From the NCBI GenBank assembly GCA_013697015.1, contig JACCXL010000338.1, positions 1-7,842 on the forward strand: 7,842 nt of DNA, written 5' to 3'. Origin of the DNA: Chthoniobacterales bacterium. GTDB lineage: Bacteria > Verrucomicrobiota > Verrucomicrobiia > Chthoniobacterales > UBA10450. Shown piece by piece: positions 1-5,058 of the stretch. How positions within the stretch are numbered: the stretch's first letter is position 1; each line of letters opens with the position of its first letter. The position numbers and the translations under genes were made by a program. A model generated the notes under the pieces. The model had not been told where the DNA came from, searched no databases, and saw only the letters and a list, made by a program, of their open reading frames with translations.

Positions 1-1035
1 GAGCAGAACAAATTCTTCGGAATGCAAAAACGCCCGGCCCAGGAGTTTTTCCAGGAGAAAATCGGTGGCGCGGAGTGGGGGGGCGTAAGCAACCAGTTCT
101 TCACCACGTTGATTTCCCCGTTAGGCGCAAAGGCGGTGGAGATCTGGGGCAAACGATTCGACGTCAAACGCTCGGACGACCGAAGCGTGGCCGGCATCGA
201 AGGGGCGATGGCGATGCCCGGCTTCGAGTTGCCGGCGGGCCAAAGCACGAGCCTGAAGTTCCAGATTTACGCAGGTCCGAAACTTTACGGCCGCCTCGCG
301 AAACTGGACCACGACGAAGCCGAGGTCATGAATTTCGGCATTTGGAAACTGGTCAGCCAGGCGCTGCTGAACTTCATGAATCTGCTGCACGGATTTTTGG
401 GGAACTACGCCGTCGCGATTGTAGTTTTGACCGCGATCGTGAAGGCCGTTCTCTGGCCGCTGCAGAACAAAGCCAACAAGTCGATGCGCCGCATGTCCGC
501 GCTGTCGCCAAAGATGCAGGAGTTGCGCGAAAAATATAAAGACGATCCGACGCGCATGAACCAGGAGGTGATGAAGCTCTACAAAGAGCACGGCGTGAAT
601 CCGGTCGGAGGTTGCCTGCCGATGATGATTCAAATTCCCATCTTCTTCGGTCTCTTCAGCATGCTGGGGCAGGCGGTGGAATTGCGGAACGCTCCCTTCC
701 TCTGGGTGCACGATCTTTCGCAGCCGGATACGGTTGCGCACATTCCGGGGCTCGGCTGGCCCATTAACATCCTGCCGTTGCTGATGGGTGCGACCAACGT
801 CTGGCTCATGCGCATGACGCCGAAAACCGGCGACACGACGCAGCAAAAAGTCATGATGTTCATGCCGCTGATCTTTTTGTTTTTCTGCTACAATTTCGCG
901 GCCGCGCTGGCATTGTATTACACGACGCAGAACCTGTTTACGATTCTGCAGCTCTATCAGAACCGAAAGCAGCCGCTGCCGGTGCTTGAAAAAGCTGCGC
1001 CGGCAGGCAAGCGATCGCGGAAACGGAAGCCCTAA
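1..1035 (+). CDS. yidC: Membrane protein insertase YidC (5'-truncated by the window edge)
   Basis: The frame is open from base 1, so the true start lies upstream; 344 residues are visible, and the family's usual length suggests roughly 200-250 are missing. YidC/Oxa1 proteins insert and fold inner-membrane proteins, alone or with SecYEG. Residues 1 to about 115 are the end of the periplasmic P1 domain. The conserved 60-kDa insertase core follows: a membrane segment at about 131-154, a charged cytoplasmic hairpin at about 160-199 (contains SPKMQELREKYKDDPTRMNQ), then membrane segments at about 203-223, 254-274 and 284-316. The motif NPVGGCLPMMIQIPIFFGLF is a family hallmark, as is the ELRNAPFLWVHDLS stretch. 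K148 occupies the place of the groove arginine (R366 in E. coli), so the positive charge is kept. The tail ends in a basic GKRSRKRKP, a common ribosome-facing feature. The jag-type gene starts 6 bp after the stop. Identification is very secure. Confidence 0.97.
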   Translation, partial: EQNKFFGMQKRPAQEFFQEKIGGAEWGGVSNQFFTTLISPLGAKAVEIWGKRFDVKRSDDRSVAGIEGAMAMPGFELPAGQSTSLKFQIYAGPKLYGRLAKLDHDEAEVMNFGIWKLVSQALLNFMNLLHGFLGNYAVAIVVLTAIVKAVLWPLQNKANKSMRRMSALSPKMQELREKYKDDPTRMNQEVMKLYKEHGVNPVGGCLPMMIQIPIFFGLFSMLGQAVELRNAPFLWVHDLSQPDTVAHIPGLGWPINILPLLMGATNVWLMRMTPKTGDTTQQKVMMFMPLIFLFFCYNFAAALALYYTTQNLFTILQLYQNRKQPLPVLEKAAPAGKRSRKRKP

Positions 1036-1040
1036 CGAGT
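1031..1040 (+). repeat. Copy 1 of 10-bp word CCTAACGAGT (yidC-jag junction)
   Basis: The exact word CCTAACGAGT contains the yidC stop codon TAA and fills nearly all of the 6-bp gap before the jag ATG. Two further exact copies lie at 1621-1630 and 6091-6100, all in plus orientation. Whether it is a functional dispersed word or chance cannot be settled from one window. Confidence 0.4.
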
Positions 1041-1041
1041 T

Positions 1042-1536
1042 ATGACGCCGAAGGAACTACTGGACACGATTCTCGGTTATCTCGGGTTCGTAGTACAAAT
1101 CGAGGAGACGCAGAGCGAAGGCGGCAACCCCACGTTGCAGATTTACACCGAGGAGAGCACGCGTCTGATCGGCCGCGAAGGTGAAACTCTCGAAGCGATT
1201 CAGTTCCTCCTCAATCGTCTCTTGCAATCAAAAGATAAGGATGCGCCCAAGGTGATCGTCGATTGCGAGATGTATCGCTCGATGCGCGAGGATCGCATCG
1301 TGCAACGCGTGCGCGAGCTGGCGGAGCGCGTCCGCATCAGTGGCCGTTCCCTCCAGCTCGAGCCCATGAATTCGTACGAGCGCCGCATCGTCCACAACGC
1401 CTTCAAAGATGATCCTGAGGTGGGAACGTGGAGTCCGTCCGATTCCGCGCGCATCAAGCAGATCACGCTCCTGAAACGTCCGCCGAAGCGGGACCCGGAA
1501 CCGCAGCGACCGCAGGAGTCGACATCCTCGCAGTGA
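1042..1536 (+). CDS. jag: KH-R3H RNA-binding protein, short Jag/KhpB (SpoIIIJ-associated) type
   Basis: This encodes a 164-residue cytoplasmic single-stranded RNA-binding protein. A KH domain spans about 30-75, with the GxxG loop seen as GREG at 44-47 inside LIGREGETLEAIQFLLN. An R3H domain spans about 85-145, with the R-x3-H signature at R114-H118 in SYERRIVHNAF, a sequence typical of Jag. The family partners YidC genetically, and in Firmicutes KhpB/EloR takes part in RNA regulation linked to cell elongation and division. The N-terminal Jag_N domain found in many longer members is absent; a short region of about 25 residues precedes the KH domain. A proline-rich, charged tail follows residue 145. 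The ATG lies 6 bp after the yidC stop. The only upstream purine run is GGAAG at 1025-1029, 12 bp away, so translation is probably coupled to yidC. The gene converges on the next one with 8 bp between stops. Confidence 0.93.
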   Translation: MTPKELLDTILGYLGFVVQIEETQSEGGNPTLQIYTEESTRLIGREGETLEAIQFLLNRLLQSKDKDAPKVIVDCEMYRSMREDRIVQRVRELAERVRISGRSLQLEPMNSYERRIVHNAFKDDPEVGTWSPSDSARIKQITLLKRPPKRDPEPQRPQESTSSQ

Positions 1537-1544
1537 GGCTCCGT

Positions 1545-2540
1545 CTAGCGCGCGAAACGGAAGACTACTTTCCCGCCGCGCTCGTTCCGTGCCGCATGTG
1601 CGACCGCCGCGGCTGCCTCTCCTAACGAGTATTCCTGCTCCACTTTTGTGCGCAGCAATCCGCGCTTCGCCATGGCAAAAAGCGGCGCAAACGTCTGCTC
1701 GCGTTCCGCGGACGTGGCAGCGTCGTACCACTTTGTGACCCAGAAGCCGCGGAAGATGAGGTTTTTGAAAATGAGCAGCCCGTTCGGAATGCGGAGTGGC
1801 TGCAAACTCATCGCACCGTAGGTCACCATTGTTGCGTCCGACGCGAGGCAGCTCGCGACGCGCAGGGCGTTCTCGCCGCCGACGGCATTGAGCGCCAGGC
1901 GAACGGGCGCGCCCTTCGTGTGCTCCTTCACCTCGTCGCGCAGCTTTTCGTGATCCAGAATTACGAGGTCCGCGCCCTCGCCCTTCAACTCGTCGATTAG
2001 TTCGGACCGCCTAACGACATTGATGCTCTTCCAGCCGAGCTCCCGCGCGATCTGGATAGCGGCGCGGCCTGCAGCCGAGTTCGCCGCGTTTTGGATGAAC
2101 CAGTCGCCGGGCCTCAGCGCGACAAAATCGTGCAGCATGCGCCACGCGGTAATCGGATTTACCTTCAACATCGCGGCCTGGACCGGCTCGATTTCCGGGG
2201 GCACGACCACCAGCCGGTCCGCCGCCACGGCGCAAGCTTCGCGCCAGGTGCCGACGTTATGGGGAACGATCACGTGATCGCCGATATGCACGGTCGAGAC
2301 GCCAGCGCCCAATTCCGCAACGACGCCTGCTCCCTCCATGCCGGGAGTCGCAGGCAGTGGCGGTCGGATCGGATATTTTCCCTCGATCGCATTCAAGTCG
2401 GCCGGATTGAGCGGCGCGGCCAGCATCTCGACCACGGCTTCGCCCGGGCCTGCGACGGGGCGCGGCTGTTCGACGACGCGCAAAACCTCGGATGGAATTC
2501 CGTGCGTTTCGTATACCGCAGCGTTAATTGTGCGGGCCAT
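1545..2540 (-). CDS. Zinc-independent MDR-family 2-enoyl thioester reductase (MECR/Etr1 type)
   Basis: The 331-residue product matches the mitochondrial-type trans-2-enoyl-CoA/ACP reductases (MECR, Etr1), which use NADPH to reduce enoyl thioesters in fatty acid synthesis. The N-terminal GroES-like half carries NPADLNAIEGKYP; Y56 aligns with the catalytic tyrosine of Etr1/MECR, and the next block is PPLPATPGMEGAGVV. The Rossmann half begins near 145 with FIQNAANSAAGRAAIQIAR, which corresponds to the QNASNSGVGQAVIQIA block of MECR. Further family blocks are RLALNAVGG (214-222), ATMVTYGAM (236-244) and LIFRGFWVTKW (261-271). Cysteine zinc ligands of classical alcohol dehydrogenases are not seen. 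The start is well fixed by GGAGGA five bases upstream of the ATG. A general quinone-oxidoreductase label is the alternative, but the MECR-specific blocks favour the enoyl reductase. The in vivo acyl substrate is unknown. It stands alone on its strand, between convergent jag and a divergent transporter. Confidence 0.88.
   Translation of the reverse strand: MARTINAAVYETHGIPSEVLRVVEQPRPVAGPGEAVVEMLAAPLNPADLNAIEGKYPIRPPLPATPGMEGAGVVAELGAGVSTVHIGDHVIVPHNVGTWREACAVAADRLVVVPPEIEPVQAAMLKVNPITAWRMLHDFVALRPGDWFIQNAANSAAGRAAIQIARELGWKSINVVRRSELIDELKGEGADLVILDHEKLRDEVKEHTKGAPVRLALNAVGGENALRVASCLASDATMVTYGAMSLQPLRIPNGLLIFKNLIFRGFWVTKWYDAATSAEREQTFAPLFAMAKRGLLRTKVEQEYSLGEAAAAVAHAARNERGGKVVFRFAR
1621..1630 (+). 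repeat. Copy 2 of 10-bp word CCTAACGAGT (inside the enoyl reductase gene)
   Basis: The exact word lies near the 3' end of the reductase gene. On the coding (minus) strand it reads ACTCGTTAGG and contributes to codons for Y-S-L-G (residues 304-307), with leucine as TTA. An imperfect copy, CCTAACGA followed by CA, lies at 2010-2019 in the same gene. Confidence 0.4.
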
Positions 2541-2542
2541 CC

Positions 2543-3448
2543 ATGTCCTCCGTGACTCAACCTATCCCCGACGTAGTCACCGGCAATCTACAAAAGGGCG
2601 CCCGCGTGGCGCTAGTCGGCATGGTGATCAATGTCTTCGTGGCGGCGGCGAAAATCGTCGCCGGTTTGCTCGGGAATTCATACGTTCTGATTGCGGATGG
2701 AATCGAATCGGCGCTCGACGTCGCCGGATCAGTTGTGATTTGGGGTGGGCTGAAAGTAGCAGCACTTCCGCCGGACGAAACTCACCCTTACGGCCACGGA
2801 AAAGCGGAGCCAGTCGCGTCCGCGCTCGTCTCCTTTGGCGTGCTGGCGGCGGCGGTCGGGTTGGCGATTCAGAGTCTGCGCGAAATCTTTCTGCCCCATC
2901 ACGCTCCCGCGCCGTTCACGCTCGCAGTGCTCGTAGGCGTGATAGTTCTAAAGGAGATGCTCTATCGCTTTGTCGTGCGCGTAGGGCGAAACGTCGCGAG
3001 CACTGCCGTGCAAACGGACGCCTGGCATCATCGCGCTGATGCTTTGACTTCGGGCGCCGCCTTCCTGGGCATCTCCATCGCGCTGCTGGGCGGGAAAGGG
3101 TGGGAAAGCGCGGATGATTGGGCCGCTCTCTTCGCCTGCGCTATCATCGCGGCCAACGGCTTTCGCCTTCTGCTCCCGGCCTTACACGAAATCATGGATA
3201 CGGCGCCCGGCGGTGACATCACGGCGAAAATCCGTACCGCGGCGGCTGCGGCTGCAGGAGTCGTGGAAGTCGAGAAATGTCTCGTGCGAAAAATGGGCCT
3301 GCGTTTTTACGTAGATCTCCACGTCGGCGTCGACGGGAGGATTTCCGTGCGAGATGGGCATTCCATCGCGCACCAGGTGAAAAGCGCGATTCAAAGCACC
3401 GACTCGCGCATCGCGGATGTGTTAGTTCACATCGAGCCCGCGCGCTGA
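2543..3448 (+). CDS. Cation diffusion facilitator (CDF) family divalent metal transporter
   Basis: The 301-residue product is a proton-coupled divalent metal efflux protein of the YiiP/FieF-like group, located in the inner membrane. The transport-site motif of TM2 is seen as ADGIESALDV (51-60), in which E55 and D59 replace the D-x3-D pair of YiiP. The TM5 half-site is H162-x3-D166 in WHHRADALTS. The TM2-TM3 loop contains the signature DETHPYGHGKAEP (78-90). Membrane segments lie near 22-43, 48-72, 93-112, 124-142, 169-185 and 193-212. The cytoplasmic domain (about 225-301) has the ferredoxin-like zinc-sensing pattern with YVDLHV, GHSIAHQVK and VLVHIEP. The metal cannot be assigned from these residues; Zn, Fe or Mn are all possible. 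The ATG at 2543 is preferred over an in-frame TTG at 2528, which lies inside the divergent gene. No ribosome binding site is visible upstream. Its 3' end overlaps the next gene on the opposite strand by 22 bp. Confidence 0.93.
   Translation: MSSVTQPIPDVVTGNLQKGARVALVGMVINVFVAAAKIVAGLLGNSYVLIADGIESALDVAGSVVIWGGLKVAALPPDETHPYGHGKAEPVASALVSFGVLAAAVGLAIQSLREIFLPHHAPAPFTLAVLVGVIVLKEMLYRFVVRVGRNVASTAVQTDAWHHRADALTSGAAFLGISIALLGGKGWESADDWAALFACAIIAANGFRLLLPALHEIMDTAPGGDITAKIRTAAAAAAGVVEVEKCLVRKMGLRFYVDLHVGVDGRISVRDGHSIAHQVKSAIQSTDSRIADVLVHIEPAR
2546..2551 (-). promoter_or_regulatory. Ribosome binding site of the enoyl reductase, inside the CDF coding sequence
   Basis: On the minus strand these bases read GGAGGA, a near-consensus Shine-Dalgarno sequence 5 bases before the reductase ATG at 2540. 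On the plus strand they are the codons TCC TCC (Ser2-Ser3) of the divergent transporter. The two start codons are separated only by CC (2541-2542), so both promoters, if separate, must lie inside the opposing genes. Confidence 0.75.
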
Positions 3449-4146
3449 CTGGCTGCGTCTTTTGGAATGCTGGCGACTGCGTTGCTGATTGCAGTCGTGA
3501 GGGCCTGGCGTGCCAGATCGATTTGACGTCGGAAGCGGAGCAGACGTCGAATTGCCGCCGGCTCGCGGATCAAATGCAGGACGAGTCGCAGGGCGACGGT
3601 CCTCTGTTTCTCTATGTCGAATAGAACTCGTGCGGGAGCGGGAAATGGAGCATCGGCCGTGTCGCTGATCGCGCGCAGTGCCAGCATCGGCAAGTCTGCC
3701 TGCGCACACGCTCGGGCGATTCCTTCCGTCTCCATGTCGACAGCAATCGCTCCGTCGCTGCGGGCGAGCTGCGCGCGCGCGTCGCACGATTCGACGATCT
3801 GAGAAGAAGAGATCAGTTTGCCTACGCGGATCGACGCCTGTGATCCAAAGTTCGCGGCGCGAACGAGCGAGGCGCTCGAAAAATTACTCCCCATTACAAC
3901 ATCGCCAACGCGCAGTTCGGGGTCGAGTGCTCCCGCAAAACCAGCGCTAATGAGATAACTCAGGCCGCGCCTTTCCAAGAATTTTTCGATTCTCGGGGTT
4001 GAAACCCGCTCGCCCACGCCGGTGTGGAAAATTTGCACCGGCCGGCCGTTGAGCATTCCGGAGTTTGGGGCGTCCTGGGCGTTCCGCACAAGCAGACGCC
4101 GCACGCCGCTGCTCTCTGTAGGGAGCGCGAAAGTGATCGCGATCAT
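3427..4146 (-). CDS. Nucleoside phosphorylase/nucleosidase of the PNP_UDP_1 superfamily (MTA/SAH nucleosidase-like)
   Basis: The 239-residue product is close in length to bacterial MTA/SAH nucleosidases (about 230). The catalytic blocks visible are FALPTES near the N-terminus (E11, position of the MTAN water-activating glutamate), SAGFAGALDPELRVGDVV (68-85, the family's GxAG block), VDMETEG (136-142, substrate-ribose glutamates) and RAISDTAD (158-165, with D162 as the general acid of MTAN). It probably cleaves or phosphorolyses a purine nucleoside in the cytosol; hydrolase versus phosphorylase and the exact substrate cannot be decided by eye. A C-terminal extension after about 190 is rich in Arg and Ala. 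The ATG at 4146 is chosen because the frame's earlier ATG at 4242 would run 83 bp into the upstream gene and add a low-complexity basic segment before the conserved MIAITFALPTE start. It follows the anti-sigma-like gene by 13 bp, suggesting one transcript. Confidence 0.85.
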   Translation of the reverse strand: MIAITFALPTESSGVRRLLVRNAQDAPNSGMLNGRPVQIFHTGVGERVSTPRIEKFLERRGLSYLISAGFAGALDPELRVGDVVMGSNFSSASLVRAANFGSQASIRVGKLISSSQIVESCDARAQLARSDGAIAVDMETEGIARACAQADLPMLALRAISDTADAPFPAPARVLFDIEKQRTVALRLVLHLIREPAAIRRLLRFRRQIDLARQALTTAISNAVASIPKDAASQRAGSM

Positions 4147-4159
4147 AGGCGAGCTTCGA

Positions 4160-4858
4160 CTAGGGCGACGCGTTGCTACCGGTCCCGGCGAGACGGATCC
4201 GAATCGTCTTCTTTTCGGGGCCGGGTGAGACATCGCCAGCATTCGGAGAAGCGGGAGCCGAGTTGGTCGCGCCGAGCATTGTCAGCGCGTTCCGAAACTC
4301 GCTCTCGTGCTCGCCCGGAATTTCCGCGAAAATCATCATGCTCTCATCGACCACAGGTGATTTCGTCACTGAGCCGTCAGATTGACGGGCTGCGAGCGTC
4401 ACTTTTTCGGCGATCACGTCATACTCCGTCGGCGCCGCTGTGATTGTGACAACGTCGTTCGCAAGCGTGGGAACGGGCAGAGCCGCGGCCGCGCTATTCT
4501 GCAGCGAAGCCTGGAGCTGCTTCCGCACCGCTGCTTCTTTGTCGCCGAGCATCGCTGAAGGACGCTCGTTGCGGACAACGATGAAGCCGATCCCGACAAG
4601 AACGTTCAACAAAAATAAGGCGGCGAATGCGACGGCGACGCGGCGGCCGAGGACTCCAGCCTTGCGCGCTTCGGCGCTCTCCGCAGCCATCGGCGGAGCG
4701 ATCTCGCGCGAGCCAGGCATGCCTTTGTGAATCCGGCGCGCAATCGCCAGTTGCTTCTGCAAATGCGAATCTGTCAGGAGTTCGCTCTCCAGCTTCTCTC
4801 GCTCATAATCCGGCAGAGAACCGTCGAGGTAATCAAAGAGTTGCTCCGGATTTGTCAT
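4160..4858 (-). CDS. Anti-sigma-factor-like single-pass membrane protein
   Basis: The 232-residue product has an N-terminal helical domain (about 1-45: LFDYLDGSLPDYEREKLE) with the shape of an anti-sigma domain, in which a [FL]-x2-YLDG motif is followed by an E/K-rich helix. The H-x3-C-x2-C zinc ligands of ZAS-type anti-sigma factors are absent; there are no cysteines there. A membrane segment spans about 73-95 (VAVAFAALFLLNVLVGIGFIV) preceded by GRR, placing the N-terminal domain in the cytoplasm. The periplasmic part ends with a region at about 143-197 whose FAEIPGEHESEFRNALTMLG pattern recalls the tail of DUF4349-like modules, a weak resemblance only. The last 35 residues are Pro/Ser/Ala-rich. 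No sigma factor gene is adjacent. The ATG overlaps the stop of an upstream small ORF (ATGA) and has no ribosome binding site of its own, so translational coupling is likely. It could also be a structural membrane protein with a mimic of this domain. Confidence 0.7.
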   Translation of the reverse strand: MTNPEQLFDYLDGSLPDYEREKLESELLTDSHLQKQLAIARRIHKGMPGSREIAPPMAAESAEARKAGVLGRRVAVAFAALFLLNVLVGIGFIVVRNERPSAMLGDKEAAVRKQLQASLQNSAAAALPVPTLANDVVTITAAPTEYDVIAEKVTLAARQSDGSVTKSPVVDESMMIFAEIPGEHESEFRNALTMLGATNSAPASPNAGDVSPGPEKKTIRIRLAGTGSNASP

Positions 4859-5058
4859 TGCGACGGCGCAAACGTCATCGCTGCTTCGTCGCCTTGCAAC
4901 CCGAGGCCGACGAACCGAGCGACGTTCGTTGGGCCGAAAGCGCCGCTAATCTCATAGACGATTGGCTTAAACCGATGGTGAACCATGCGAATTTCTCTCC
5001 CGAGTTGCTCTTTACCCTCGACGAAATAGATTGTTTCTCTCGTGGATGCGGACGCCAA
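4855..5058 (-). CDS. Small ORF of unknown function coupled to the anti-sigma-like gene
   Basis: I do not recognise this 67-residue product. Three points favour a real gene. Its TGA overlaps the next start as ATGA, the classical coupling junction. The next gene lacks its own ribosome binding site. By hand count, GC at codon positions 1, 2 and 3 is about 58, 45 and 63 percent, the order expected of coding sequence. The protein is soluble-looking with no membrane segment or cysteine; it includes ETIYFVEGKEQLG and a Gly-rich end (FVGLGLQGDEA). The start is uncertain: TTG at 5058 overlaps the divergent TamB-like gene's GTG by 17 bp, while an internal ATG at 4986 would give 43 residues with a GGGAG about 10 bp upstream and leave 55 bp for divergent promoters. 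No sigma-factor motif is visible in it. It may also be non-coding leader. Confidence 0.42.
   Translation of the reverse strand: MASASTRETIYFVEGKEQLGREIRMVHHRFKPIVYEISGAFGPTNVARFVGLGLQGDEAAMTFAPSQ

Noticed and set aside
121..846. Long minus-strand open frame (241 codons) opposite yidC
   Set aside because: It lies wholly antisense to a conserved YidC, has an Arg/His-rich composition without domains, and is a typical GC-rich shadow frame.
2267..2280. 14-bp perfect palindrome CGATCACGTGATCG
   Set aside because: It encodes the conserved G-D-H-V-I-V stretch of the reductase (GAT CAC GTG ATC), so the coding sequence explains it; it lies mid-gene, far from any start.
2512..2529. AT-rich TATACC and TTAATT before the transporter as a -10 box
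   Set aside because: They lie in reductase codons 4-10 without a convincing -35 partner; insufficient to call a promoter.
2528..2542. TTG at 2528 as start of the transporter
   Set aside because: It would overlap the reductase start by 13 bp, adds only MCGPS, and an ATG at 2543 is available.
2338..3039. Plus-strand open frame (233 codons) spanning the reductase/transporter junction
   Set aside because: It overlaps two well-identified genes in other frames and is Arg/Ser-rich with no recognisable motif.
4147..4242. Upstream ATG (4242) for the nucleosidase
   Set aside because: It would overlap the end of the anti-sigma-like gene by 83 bp and prepend a basic, proline-rich segment. The conserved domain starts at the ATG at 4146.
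5005..5032. Possible promoter TTGCTC ... TAGATT upstream of the TamB-like gene
   Set aside because: Only 3/6 and 4/6 matches to sigma-70 boxes with 16-bp spacing; not better than background.
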